Part shown: one piece after another, positions 1 to 8,487 of the stretch | How positions within the stretch are numbered: the first letter of the stretch is position 1 | Layout of the letters: every line of letters starts with the position of its first letter | DNA from: JAVZJR01 sp037447235 | Lineage (GTDB): Archaea; Micrarchaeota; Micrarchaeia; Anstonellales; Bilamarchaeaceae | Length of the DNA: 60,503 nucleotides | Direction of reading: 5' to 3' | Assembly (NCBI GenBank): GCA_037447235.1 | Contig: JBBIHC010000005.1 | Span: forward strand, 1-60,503 | Position numbers and translations under genes: made by a program | The notes under the pieces: model-generated | Seen by the model: the letters and a program-made list of their open reading frames with translations, nothing else | What the model was told of the DNA's origin: nothing | Database searches by the model: none

Positions 1-155
1 TGGCTGCTGGCACCGTAAACACGGCTGAAGAGGGCTTCATAACAGAAAGAGGCTCTGTTTTAAGTCTTCTTAATGAAGTAGAAGTGACGGTGAGCGTAGC
101 GGACTATGTAGGATTGGCTCATTTCGTTTTGGAGAGCGTTGATTACAAAAAATAA
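1..155 (+). CDS. S-layer protein, C-terminal end (partial)
   Basis: The window opens inside a gene. The frame starting at base 3 is open for 50 codons and stops with TAA at 153-155. The visible tail contains TAEEGFITERGS followed by a beta-strand-like alternation of hydrophobic residues (VEVTVSVADYVGLAHF). A TERGS block followed by such strands is what I recall from the C-terminal domain of MJ0822-type archaeal S-layer proteins, so I infer the end of a cell-surface lattice protein. Three secreted proteins follow on the same strand, which fits a surface locus. Only the last 50 residues are seen, so the family call is tentative. Confidence 0.55.
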   Translation, partial: AAGTVNTAEEGFITERGSVLSLLNEVEVTVSVADYVGLAHFVLESVDYKK

Positions 156-160
156 CAAGA

Positions 161-172
161 TTTATATATTTT
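161..172 (+). promoter_or_regulatory. TATA box for the surface-protein operon
   Basis: An AT-only stretch (TTTATATATTTT) lies 19-30 nt before the ATG at 191. This is the spacing expected for an archaeal TATA box driving a leaderless transcript, and no Shine-Dalgarno sequence precedes the ATG. It probably starts the three-gene operon that follows. Confidence 0.55.
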
Positions 173-190
173 AAGCCTTTTTTATATCGT

Positions 191-1780
191 ATGCAGTATT
201 GCAAGGCCTGGTTAATCCTATTGTTGCTGACCGCTTGTCTCTTTGCCCAGAACAATATAACAACCGAAGGCGGAAACGTTACAGAAGTGCTTCTCAATAT
301 GTCCCAAGACAGCATACACTGGGCCGGTATAGTAGGCAATCTCAACGGAAGCGCGGTTGGCGACCTCAACCTGCCTGTGTCTTCCCAAAACGTGCCGAAC
401 TCCTCTGTTTTTTACAATCAGCCGAACGGCAGCTATGCGAGTTTTTTTAATACCACCATGATTGTAACAAGGCTTCCATTCAAGCCGGACCCATCGCAAA
501 TATACTCTCCATCAATTTCTGATTTCAATGAAACAGGAATGTTCAGCACCTTTGCCACCTTTGCATTGATGGGCAATTACAGCCGTTACACTGAAAGCCC
601 GTATAATACATTCCTGCCGTTCCTCAACACTACTTGTTATATTTATGAAACCGCACTGCCCTGCTATTACATTATCCTGAAGAACAACACGAGGATGGGC
701 ATATTGAAGTTTGACAACGGCACCGCCGAGGAGCCATTGTTTGTCAATACCATAGAGAGCCTTCTCGGATATAACGGAAGCTATTTTGATTTTGAGTATC
801 TGGTGCCGGTTCTTGAGACATATCGCTTTTACATATACGCTGAAAAGGAATGCAACATAACAGTCTGGATAGATGATGTGCAGACGGCAACATTCCCGAA
901 CACGGGCGTGCCTTACAAGGTCGTCGCGCAGGTGAGGAACATAAACGGCAGCGTTATGCAGAATGCCCGCATCATGGCGGTGGAGGCAAACGGAAGAAAC
1001 ATATTCTACCCGGTGCTGGATGCTGCAAGGAAATTCTTTGGAAGCGGCTATGCGACAACCAACTCAAGCGGAATGGCTACATTCGTGCTCACGCCAACAA
1101 GATACAATATACCGGATGCTTATGGCTATGAAGTTTATTTTGAGGTTGACGATGCAGGCTTTTATTGCAGGCGCAACCTGAGCATCGCAAGCTATGGTGC
1201 GCTTAATCCGACATACCGAACATCGCTTGTAAACAGCAACTATGCAAGCCAGGTAAAGGCCTCAACGCAAAATATGGGCGCCCTGGCGCGAGTTGCAAGC
1301 AGATGGGTCGCCGCGCAAAAGATAAGAGAGAAAAACATAACTGTCCATACCAACGGGACAGTGGAGCACAATTCTTCGCTTTTGCTCAAGGCTGGCGCAC
1401 CGAACCTGCTTAACATAACAGTTAACGACAGCGGAAGCATAGTCAACGCAACGCTTGACTTCAGCGAAAACGAGGGTCTCATAATATTTGTCCCGCTTCA
1501 GCCTGACAAGGATGCATACACGAATGAGAAAACATTCTACAGCAATGAAACCATAATAATAATACCGACAAAATATAACAACAATGCGAACATTACTGTT
1601 TCGGTGTCTTATGGAGGAAGCGAAGTCGCGACGCTGGTGCTTGATGTTGATCCGAATCCGGAGGAGCCGGCATCTGGCGAAAAAGACATGGGAGCAGACA
1701 TTTATGCGGTCCTAGCATCTTCGCTTCAGAATATTAATGCTGTGCTTGCCAATATTGGCAAATCATTGTCTACGGTGTGA
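191..1780 (+). CDS. secreted sequon-rich surface protein
   Basis: This 529-residue protein begins with a Sec signal peptide (residues 1-19, hydrophobic LILLLLTACLFA core, then QNN). The mature part is dense in N-x-S/T sequons (more than 20 visible) and beta-rich, as in archaeal N-glycosylated envelope proteins. I see no C-terminal membrane span; the tail (AVLASSLQNINAVLANIGKS) looks like an amphipathic helix. It is the first gene of an operon and its stop TGA is 2 nt before the next ATG. No family is recognised. A structural or adhesive role beside the S-layer gene is inference only. Confidence 0.75.
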   Translation: MQYCKAWLILLLLTACLFAQNNITTEGGNVTEVLLNMSQDSIHWAGIVGNLNGSAVGDLNLPVSSQNVPNSSVFYNQPNGSYASFFNTTMIVTRLPFKPDPSQIYSPSISDFNETGMFSTFATFALMGNYSRYTESPYNTFLPFLNTTCYIYETALPCYYIILKNNTRMGILKFDNGTAEEPLFVNTIESLLGYNGSYFDFEYLVPVLETYRFYIYAEKECNITVWIDDVQTATFPNTGVPYKVVAQVRNINGSVMQNARIMAVEANGRNIFYPVLDAARKFFGSGYATTNSSGMATFVLTPTRYNIPDAYGYEVYFEVDDAGFYCRRNLSIASYGALNPTYRTSLVNSNYASQVKASTQNMGALARVASRWVAAQKIREKNITVHTNGTVEHNSSLLLKAGAPNLLNITVNDSGSIVNATLDFSENEGLIIFVPLQPDKDAYTNEKTFYSNETIIIIPTKYNNNANITVSVSYGGSEVATLVLDVDPNPEEPASGEKDMGADIYAVLASSLQNINAVLANIGKSLSTV

Positions 1781-1782
1781 TT

Positions 1783-3468
1783 ATGAAAAAATTTATTGTT
1801 TTGTTATTGGTTTTTGGGGTTTTTTTCGGCCAGAGCGCGTACATAATAAACAGCTCGGTTACCGGTTCAACCAATGTTTCCGCCGCTGATGTATATAGCG
1901 ACGGCACTTACATGTACATTGACAGCTCAGGCAATCCTGATTTCGGGCTGCGGCTATGCAATGTTGGCCAGAAATATGTTGGCGCGACATACGCTGCCAA
2001 TGTTGGCGGCAATTATGTTTATTACACCGTGAGCTGGAACCTTACAGGCGGCTCTAACAATACGCTTGTTTACACATCATTGAGCGGTGGCGGCGCAGGC
2101 TGCTACTATACGCCGATAGACGCCTTCGCCTTCTCTCAATTCAAGGATACCTCGCGAACGCCAAATGTTTTCGTTTCCGCTTTCCCGGGCAGGATTCATG
2201 TTCTTCATTCTGATAACGTGGACGGCAGTTCGCCATCCTTTGTTTTCTTAAACTATTCAAACGGCTGGCTTCGCGGAAGCTACACGGTCCCGCTTGCCAC
2301 AAGCTCGTTTAACCAATCATCCGGCAATGTCACCGCCAGCATAACATCAATAACTATGCAAACGCAGACCGGAAGCGTTTCAATCTCGCCTTCGGACTCA
2401 AAGTCCGGGTTGAATGCCTCAACAGGAAGAAGCGTGCTTATGGCATTGTGCAGCGACGATTATGGCGCGAGCTGCTCGGACGCTGTGCTGATTAACAGCA
2501 GTTCGCAGCTGCCTGCCAGGCTTGCGCTGAATGCGCCGACGAACGACCAGCTGGTTTACTACCGCTATGTCGTTGCCAACGGCCTTGGCTACGGCCCGAT
2601 ATGCATCGGCGCAGACATCACGCCCGGCATCAGCGTAAATCCTGGTTCGATTTACCCAAACAACAGCACGAATGTGACGATAACGCTCACGAATACCGGC
2701 AATGTGAACATCACGACTGATTTTGTCCTTACTCTAAACATAACCGGGCCTTCCGGTTTCATAAACCAGACAAACTGGACGATAACTGAGAATATCGCGC
2801 CAGGCGGCTCGGTGCAAAGAAGCATAAATTTCAGCAACACAAGCCGCTCAGGCACCTATACCTTCACGGCAATAGCGGATTCACGCAACAATATCACGGA
2901 ATGCAACGAAGCGAACATTGTCAATGGCACCCTTGATGTAATAAAGACATATATCCTCCACATCCTGATAGACGGGGTTGAGAACGACACCTTTGAGCAC
3001 GCCGGAAGGGCTTATAATGTTACGATGTATGTCAACGATTCCGACGGCAATGTTGTCTCAAGCTCGACATTTGAGCTTACCGAGACAAACGGCCTTAACC
3101 CGTTCACGCCGACGCAGGTTTACAACGACGGCAGCTACAATCACAGCGTCAAGAGCTATTCAATCGGCGAGATACACAGCAACTCAACCGGTTATGCCGT
3201 GTTGGCGGTTGTTCCGACCTGCAACAAGTTCTATGACGATCCTGTCCGTGGCCCGATTCTGCTGAATAACATCGGCGCTTACAGCCTGTCAGCGCGTGCA
3301 TATGGCGCAGGCTTTGACATATCACAAAGCCTGACCGTCTCAAATAAAACCTGTGCCGATCCAGGCTGGGTAAATGACAAGGAAGTTGTGAACAAGGTTT
3401 ATGTGCAGGGAATACACGACTGGCTCTACGAGGTGTTTGCGATACTCAAGAAACTGCTCGTGCCATAG
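1783..3468 (+). CDS. secreted surface protein with CARDB-like domain
   Basis: The protein has 561 residues, counting from the ATG at 1783; an in-frame GTG at 1777 overlaps the previous stop but lies upstream of the signal peptide. Residues 1-18 form a signal peptide (KKFIVLLLVFGVFFGQS). Around residues 285-395 the text PGSIYPNNSTNVTITLTN through NITECNEANN-like strands matches a CARDB-type Ig fold (cell-adhesion-related domain in archaea and bacteria). Sequons are frequent. The C-terminus is a short amphipathic helix (DWLYEVFAILKKLLVP) rather than a clear membrane span. It shares an operon with the sequon-rich genes on either side. Confidence 0.75.
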   Translation: MKKFIVLLLVFGVFFGQSAYIINSSVTGSTNVSAADVYSDGTYMYIDSSGNPDFGLRLCNVGQKYVGATYAANVGGNYVYYTVSWNLTGGSNNTLVYTSLSGGGAGCYYTPIDAFAFSQFKDTSRTPNVFVSAFPGRIHVLHSDNVDGSSPSFVFLNYSNGWLRGSYTVPLATSSFNQSSGNVTASITSITMQTQTGSVSISPSDSKSGLNASTGRSVLMALCSDDYGASCSDAVLINSSSQLPARLALNAPTNDQLVYYRYVVANGLGYGPICIGADITPGISVNPGSIYPNNSTNVTITLTNTGNVNITTDFVLTLNITGPSGFINQTNWTITENIAPGGSVQRSINFSNTSRSGTYTFTAIADSRNNITECNEANIVNGTLDVIKTYILHILIDGVENDTFEHAGRAYNVTMYVNDSDGNVVSSSTFELTETNGLNPFTPTQVYNDGSYNHSVKSYSIGEIHSNSTGYAVLAVVPTCNKFYDDPVRGPILLNNIGAYSLSARAYGAGFDISQSLTVSNKTCADPGWVNDKEVVNKVYVQGIHDWLYEVFAILKKLLVP

Positions 3469-3480
3469 GCAGGTGCATCC

Positions 3481-5445
3481 ATGAAAAAACCGCTTTTGAT
3501 TTTGTTGCTTTTTTCGTTATGCTTCGCGCAATACTACGACATAGCATTGGTCCGGGTCAATGACAGCGCGGTCGTGCCAGCGCTTGCTTACGATGACAAT
3601 TCAACATCGTACAAGGACAACAGCATCGAGAATCCTGATGTCGAAGTAAGGATATGCGCGGATTCGCCATCCAATCTTCTGAACAGGTACGTATCGCTTT
3701 GCTATGCTGACGCTTCTGACGGCGATTTCCTTGAGCTCACGCATTTTCCGGTCCACATAACAAGCGTTCCCCCTTCCGGGTGCGTTTATGTACCTCTTGA
3801 ACTTTCAGCCTTTAAGGCGTGGTATCCTTCAATTCCTTATGTTTTTATAGGCACCAGCGCTGACCCGTCTTCTGCGAGCAGGTGGAAACTCACAAGGTTG
3901 AGCGGCTGGTTTTCCGGCAACTATTCAATTAACACTACACAGAACGGCAACCTCGTAAACATAACTGTGACTAATGCGGCTGATGATGGCGGAAATTCCA
4001 TAGTGCCGGATGTTGATTATTTGGTTATCGGCCTTGTGCGGGCCGACTTCACGGCAATGGACACTGCGATAAGTTCTATAAATGACACGGTAACGCTGGT
4101 TGCAGATTCTCCATCAGCAACTTACAGCATTTTTATAAACGGAATCGGCCCGGATATCCCTCCTTATGTCCAGATAATAAGTCCGGCAAATGGCGCGGAG
4201 TATTCTGCCAGCAGCGTGCCTTTTACATACATAATGACAGACGATGACTCTATAGTGAACTGCTGGTATGTTCTTGATGGCGTTACTACGCAAATGCCGA
4301 GCTGCGGGCCGGCGTACATCCTTTCCGGCCTTCGCGATGGCTTGCATACGCTCGCGCTTTATGCCAACGACACGACAGGTAATATCGGGTCTGACAGTGT
4401 TCAGTTCAGGGTAAGGACTGCTGAGAAACCACCGGAAGGCGGCGGAGGCACAGGGATTCCATACTATCAACCTATTGTTCCGCCACCCCCGCCGTTTATG
4501 CAGTTTACTATCATTCCGGAAGACATTTTCATAACAATAAACTATGCAAATGATGGCGAAGCAGGCTTTACAATTGCCTCGACAATACCGCTTAACGACC
4601 TTTATTGCTATGTTCGGGGAGATTTTGAAAATTACACCCGTGTTGAACTTGACAGTAATACGATAGGTGCAAACCAGACGATAAGCGGCACTATCGTCGT
4701 CAGCATGCCTGCTACGGACATTCTTGACTATGCCGATGGAAAAGAAGGCGTTCTCCAGTGTGTCGGCAATGCAACCAGCACGCTGCTTGCATCAACGCTT
4801 GCGAATGTCTACCTGATCATAAACAAACCCAGCATGGAGCTGCAGGAAAATGCATCAATTGTCATTTATCAGGGAGAAATGTTGAATTATACTCTTGAGG
4901 TAATTAACAAAAACAATATGACCGAACTTCAAAACCTTACGGTTGAATTCCAAAAATACCGCGCGCTCTTTACAGACAAAAGCATAACCCAAAAAATGGC
5001 GCCCGGAGAGAGCGGAGAATTGCGCCTGATTGTTAAAGCTCCATCTGACTTGACGCCCGGGCAATATCTGGTTCCAATCAACTTTTACGAGCATGGACGG
5101 CTTGTGGGCTCTGCTATGATAACGCTTGAGGTGCTGGAGAGCCCTGCGCCTCCACCAGTTATTTGCATCGTCCCTGACCTTATGTGGACAGTTATAATAT
5201 TGCTGATCGGCCTTATCGCCTCAGTCCTGGTCTTCTACTGGCAGAAGAGAAAGGAAAAGGAGGAAATCGTGATGTTCGAAAAAGAATCAATGAAGGAGGC
5301 TGCCGGCGAACCTGCATCTGTTCGGGATGCTCTGGGCGCCTGGATTGAACAAAACAAGAGGCCATTGCTTTACGCAGTGCTAACGATGATTGTCTTTGTT
5401 GCGGCATGGCTGATTATCCTCTTTTCGCTTGCCAGGTGCGCCTGA
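3481..5445 (+). CDS. membrane-anchored surface protein, Ig-like
   Basis: The 654-residue protein has a signal peptide (MKKPLLILLLFSLCFAQ), a large beta-rich, sequon-containing ectodomain, and a proline/glycine hinge near residues 318-340 (GGGGTG, then PPPPPF). Two C-terminal membrane spans lie at about 565-587 and 628-650, separated by a charged cytoplasmic stretch (KRKEKEE). It is the only one of the three operon proteins with an obvious membrane anchor, so it could tether the other two or the S-layer; that is inference. It starts 12 nt after the preceding gene. No named family is recognised beyond Ig-like repeats. Confidence 0.75.
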   Translation: MKKPLLILLLFSLCFAQYYDIALVRVNDSAVVPALAYDDNSTSYKDNSIENPDVEVRICADSPSNLLNRYVSLCYADASDGDFLELTHFPVHITSVPPSGCVYVPLELSAFKAWYPSIPYVFIGTSADPSSASRWKLTRLSGWFSGNYSINTTQNGNLVNITVTNAADDGGNSIVPDVDYLVIGLVRADFTAMDTAISSINDTVTLVADSPSATYSIFINGIGPDIPPYVQIISPANGAEYSASSVPFTYIMTDDDSIVNCWYVLDGVTTQMPSCGPAYILSGLRDGLHTLALYANDTTGNIGSDSVQFRVRTAEKPPEGGGGTGIPYYQPIVPPPPPFMQFTIIPEDIFITINYANDGEAGFTIASTIPLNDLYCYVRGDFENYTRVELDSNTIGANQTISGTIVVSMPATDILDYADGKEGVLQCVGNATSTLLASTLANVYLIINKPSMELQENASIVIYQGEMLNYTLEVINKNNMTELQNLTVEFQKYRALFTDKSITQKMAPGESGELRLIVKAPSDLTPGQYLVPINFYEHGRLVGSAMITLEVLESPAPPPVICIVPDLMWTVIILLIGLIASVLVFYWQKRKEKEEIVMFEKESMKEAAGEPASVRDALGAWIEQNKRPLLYAVLTMIVFVAAWLIILFSLARCA

Positions 5446-5497
5446 CTTTTTGATAACATTTTTAATGTTTTGGCATAAAAAATGAAGAATACAAAAG

Positions 5498-5591
5498 CAC
5501 TTCGCTACCTCGTTGCCTCGGTAGCTCAGTTCAGATTGAACGACGTTTCGTTCAATACACTTCGCTACCTCGTTGCCTCGGTAGCTCAGTT
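5498..5591 (+). repeat. duplicated tRNA-Asn leader and 5' end with hairpin spacer
   Basis: A 34-bp perfect direct repeat occupies 5498-5531 and 5558-5591. Each copy holds 17 bp of upstream leader plus the first 17 nt of tRNA-Asn, ending in the D-loop. The 26-bp spacer (5532-5557) contains a perfect inverted repeat: ATTGAACGA at 5535-5543, loop CGTT, TCGTTCAAT at 5548-5556. Only the second copy continues into a complete tRNA. TATA-like sequence lies upstream of the first, truncated copy. The same arrangement recurs at the tRNA-Leu gene (40839-40971). Confidence 0.9.
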
Positions 5592-5686
5592 GGTAGAGCG
5601 GCTGACTGTTAGGGCTTTTTTGGCCGGTTATGGCCGAAACAGCCGCTGGCATCAGCAGGCCGGAGGTTCAAGTCCTCCCCGGGGCG
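5575..5686 (+). tRNA. tRNA-Asn (GTT) with intron
   Basis: A complete cloverleaf can be folded. The acceptor GCCTCGG (5575-5581) pairs with CCGGGGC (5679-5685), followed by discriminator G. The D-stem is GCTC/GAGC, the anticodon stem GCTGA (5601-5605) with TCAGC (5652-5656), and the T-arm GGAGG-TTCAAGT-CCTCC. The anticodon loop reads CTGTTA plus A, giving GTT. A 39-nt intron (5612-5650) sits between positions 37 and 38, the canonical archaeal site, and needs the splicing endonuclease. The 5' end of this gene is duplicated just upstream. Confidence 0.93.
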
Positions 5687-5689
5687 CTT

Positions 5690-6325
5690 CTATTTATCGC
5701 GGAAACCGTGTTTTCCCAGCAGCGGGACAAACATCACCGGCAGCACGCTTTCGCTTCTGCCGTTCTTGTATACCATCAAATCCTGCCAAAACCTTGAGCC
5801 GACGGGCGCGACCAGTATGCCACCTTTCTTCAGCTGCTTCGTAAGAGGATGCCCTTCAAGATATGGCATCGCGGCGGTCACTATTATCCTGTCATAAGGC
5901 GCCTTTTGCGCATATCCCTCGCTTCCGTCAGCGTGGACCAGCAGGACATTCTTGCACCACCCACACTTTTTCAGGTTTGTTCTTGCTATCTCATAGAGAG
6001 AAGGCAGATATTCCACGCTTATCACGGCACCTTTTTCACCTGCAAGATAGGAAAGCAGGGCAGCATTGTATCCTGAACCGCTTCCTATTTCAAGGATTTT
6101 CTGGCCCTCTTTTACTTCAAGAAGTTCCAGCATTATGGCAACGATACTCGGCGCGGATATTGTCTGGCCGTCTGTTATCGGAATAGGATAGTCCATATAG
6201 GCAGAGCCGTCATAATTTTTTGCTGTAAACAGCGCCCGATCAACCGCCAGAAACGCCTTTTTTACCCCTTCGCTTTTTATCGCGCCTATCCGGACAAGAT
6301 AATCAACCATCTCCCGGTTGTCCAT
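5690..6325 (-). CDS. pcm: protein-L-isoaspartate O-methyltransferase
   Basis: This enzyme uses S-adenosylmethionine to methylate L-isoaspartyl residues, starting repair of damaged proteins in the cytoplasm. The 211-residue length is typical. Visible marks are the TISAPSIVAIMLELLE block near residue 55, the SAM-binding motif I LEIGSGSGYNAALL near 78-90, an acidic residue ending the second strand (ISVEYLPSL), and YDRIIVTAA (motif II region). The gene runs convergently toward tRNA-Asn, ending 4 nt from it. Alternative substrates cannot be excluded for a class I methyltransferase, but the N-terminal block is characteristic. Confidence 0.92.
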   Translation of the reverse strand: MDNREMVDYLVRIGAIKSEGVKKAFLAVDRALFTAKNYDGSAYMDYPIPITDGQTISAPSIVAIMLELLEVKEGQKILEIGSGSGYNAALLSYLAGEKGAVISVEYLPSLYEIARTNLKKCGWCKNVLLVHADGSEGYAQKAPYDRIIVTAAMPYLEGHPLTKQLKKGGILVAPVGSRFWQDLMVYKNGRSESVLPVMFVPLLGKHGFRDK

Positions 6326-6389
6326 ATACCGTTAGCGGCACGCAATGGTTTTAAAGTATTTGTTTTTAATCATCTTAGGAGGTTTTTTT

Positions 6390-6794
6390 ATGGCAATTAT
6401 GGGAGAGAGGATAAGGGAAATCAGCGGCAGAAAGCAAAAAGCAGAGCAGATAAAGGGCTTGGGCATAAACATAAGCATCGATGAGGTGCGGGTAAGCGAC
6501 AAGAACGTGGAGATTGATTATTCTTACACCGCAAATTACGAGCAAGGCGTTGGAAACCTGGTGATAAAAGGAACGATACTTGCGGTGGAGGACAGTGCCC
6601 TGGCAAAGAAGATTGCTGACGAATGGAAAAAGAACAAAAAACTGCTGCCGGATTATACCTCGGTCATTCTCAGCGCGATAAATTACAGCGGAAGCGCAAA
6701 CGGCACCCTTCTTGCCCGTGTTTTGAACCTTGCGGCGCCGTTCATCCCGCCCAGGATACAGCTTTCAAAACCATCCGCGGAATCGTCCAAATAA
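6390..6794 (+). CDS. archaeal SecB-fold-like conserved protein
   Basis: I chose the ATG at 6390 because AGGAGG (6377-6382) lies 7 nt before it; the longer frame would add a spurious hydrophobic leader. The 134-residue product has a strand-rich N-terminus, then EVRVSDKNVEIDYSYTANY, GNLVIKGTIL, DEWKKNKKLLPDY and a C-terminal helix (TLLARVLNLAAPFIPPRIQ). That order of strands, WKKxKKLP and a final proline-containing helix resembles a small archaeal family with a SecB-like fold that I recall only by pattern. A chaperone role is inference. The gene stands alone between pcm and a convergent membrane protein gene. Confidence 0.6.
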   Translation: MAIMGERIREISGRKQKAEQIKGLGINISIDEVRVSDKNVEIDYSYTANYEQGVGNLVIKGTILAVEDSALAKKIADEWKKNKKLLPDYTSVILSAINYSGSANGTLLARVLNLAAPFIPPRIQLSKPSAESSK

Positions 6795-6822
6795 TTTTTT
6801 CTTTTGCCTTTTATGGCACCGG

Positions 6823-7368
6823 CTAATCGCCCCATATTATCCCGCATTTGACATAATAAACGGAATAATCCTCTTTTTGCTGCGAGCCGTAGATGCGGCA
6901 GCATTCAAGGCGTTTCTTTGTATTGGTGCTGTCGTAAAATGACATTGAGAACTCGCTCTCATTGAACGGCCTCCATTCGGTAAGTTCGTTATTTCCCGCC
7001 ACCACCACCGCGGCGCTGACAAAAGGCATCTCCGTCCTGTCCTTTCTCTCGGCGACCAGAAAAACCGCGCCGCGCGCGTTTGTCGGAAACCTGTTGTTTA
7101 TCAGTATGGCGTTGTCAGGCACGGTCATATTGGTTCCGGCCGGCACGTAATTGACGCTCTTGTCCCCTGAAAAAAGCTGCCACACGCTCATCTTTATGTC
7201 ATACTGGCCACTCAGGCTTTGCGAGTAAAATTCCGCCCTCATCTTTGCGGTGGCAGTTTCCAACACCTCCCCGATCCTTTCGCTGCTGCTCGTCATCAGA
7301 GCGCTGGCAACCAGCACGCCGATAAACAACAAAAACAAAACCATCGTTTCGCCTATCTCGATCTTCAT
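6823..7368 (-). CDS. membrane-anchored extracytoplasmic protein, unknown
   Basis: The 181-residue protein has one N-terminal hydrophobic helix (about residues 8-27, MVLFLLFIGVLVASALM) preceded by the short charged segment MKIEIGE, which looks more like a pilin-type or uncleaved signal anchor than a Sec signal peptide. The rest is a mixed domain with three cysteines near the C-terminus (LECC, KCG) and a few sequons. It follows priS by 15 nt on the same strand, so it is probably the distal gene of the primase operon. I do not recognise a family. Confidence 0.6.
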   Translation of the reverse strand: MKIEIGETMVLFLLFIGVLVASALMTSSSERIGEVLETATAKMRAEFYSQSLSGQYDIKMSVWQLFSGDKSVNYVPAGTNMTVPDNAILINNRFPTNARGAVFLVAERKDRTEMPFVSAAVVVAGNNELTEWRPFNESEFSMSFYDSTNTKKRLECCRIYGSQQKEDYSVYYVKCGIIWGD

Positions 7369-7383
7369 TTATCCACCTCATAA

Positions 7384-8487
7384 CTATGCCTTATCAGCGC
7401 TTCCTTTTAAAATGAAGAACAATGCTGCGCCGAGCGGCAGTTCCGCACTGTCGCCTGCCTTGAACGGCCCAAAAGTCTGGTTAAGGATTTCCATTTTCGG
7501 AACCGCTTCCTTGAATCCTGCCTTTACTGCCGGGCCGTTTATTACAGCGTGCCTCATCGGGTCAAACGTGTCTATGTCAGCCACGATTTTGGCAACAAAC
7601 CCGGTTTCGCCGTGGATGCTGTTCGGCACCCTTATCAGCTTGCTTAGGTCATAAGTCACCATCGGGTCCGCGTTTATCGTCATGACCGCCATGCGCTTTT
7701 TCAGGCTGCTCACCCTGTCTGCAATGTCCTCCAGATCAAGTGAAGTCCTGCTCCAATTTCCCACCCTGATTCCCTGAGCGAAAAACTCCCGCTTCTCCCT
7801 GTTGGCAAAGATCCTTGATATCGCGGCAGGCTCGCTCTCAAGAATCCCGAGAACCATCCTGGCCAGCCTTCCGCGATAACCGCCCTCGTCAGGCTTCGGC
7901 CCGATTAGTTTTTTTGCTTTTCTTCCGCTGCTTGTCTCCTCCCAGGAAAAAAATTCACGGATGTCAAGGCCTTCCCCTCTTATGTAATTCATTATCTCTC
8001 GCCTTTCCTCGCCACCGAGCCCGGCGTAATCTTCGCTCCTCACATGGACATGGTAGCCGCGGTTGCCAGAAAATGCGATGAGCAGGTCGTTTTTGCTTAT
8101 TCCGAAATCCGCAACAAGAAAATCCTCCACGAGCTTTATTACCTCCTTGCGCATTTCTTCGAGTTTTGCATAAACATCGTATTTGCCTTCAGCGTGCATG
8201 TCAAGGTCAAACACAAGGTCCGCGCCAAGCCAACCCTTTTTTTCCTGCGGCGTTGCAGAAGGGAATCTGTAGTATGCAGCAGAGTGCGAAACAAAACGCG
8301 GGCATTCAGTCACCAAAAAATTCCTTAATTGCTCGGTTGTGGCAAAAGACAGGTGCCTTGCGTCTATTTTTTTGTGGTTTCCCACCCCGAATTCGCGCTG
8401 GTCTACCCTCTTTATGTCAAACTGCGCCTGCGAGTAGTACTTTGACAGGACTCTTCTCACGAATTCCTGGTTTTCCTGCCCGCTCAT
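7384..8487 (-). CDS. priS: DNA primase small (catalytic) subunit PriS
   Basis: This is the catalytic subunit of the archaeal/eukaryotic-type primase, which makes primers at replication forks with PriL. The start at 8487 (MSGQENQEF) overlaps the priL stop by 4 nt; the longer frame upstream lies within priL. The product has 367 residues. The metal-binding motif DLVFDLD lies near residues 90-97, followed by FSGNRGYHVHV and, toward the C-terminus, IRVPNSIHGETG, which contributes the triphosphate-binding residues. The neighbouring priL and the order of motifs make the call firm. Confidence 0.95.
   Translation of the reverse strand: MSGQENQEFVRRVLSKYYSQAQFDIKRVDQREFGVGNHKKIDARHLSFATTEQLRNFLVTECPRFVSHSAAYYRFPSATPQEKKGWLGADLVFDLDMHAEGKYDVYAKLEEMRKEVIKLVEDFLVADFGISKNDLLIAFSGNRGYHVHVRSEDYAGLGGEERREIMNYIRGEGLDIREFFSWEETSSGRKAKKLIGPKPDEGGYRGRLARMVLGILESEPAAISRIFANREKREFFAQGIRVGNWSRTSLDLEDIADRVSSLKKRMAVMTINADPMVTYDLSKLIRVPNSIHGETGFVAKIVADIDTFDPMRHAVINGPAVKAGFKEAVPKMEILNQTFGPFKAGDSAELPLGAALFFILKGSADKA

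Noticed and set aside
5498..5531. A second tRNA-Asn gene
   Set aside because: Only the first 17 nt of the tRNA are present; no anticodon or T-arm follows, so it is a fragment.
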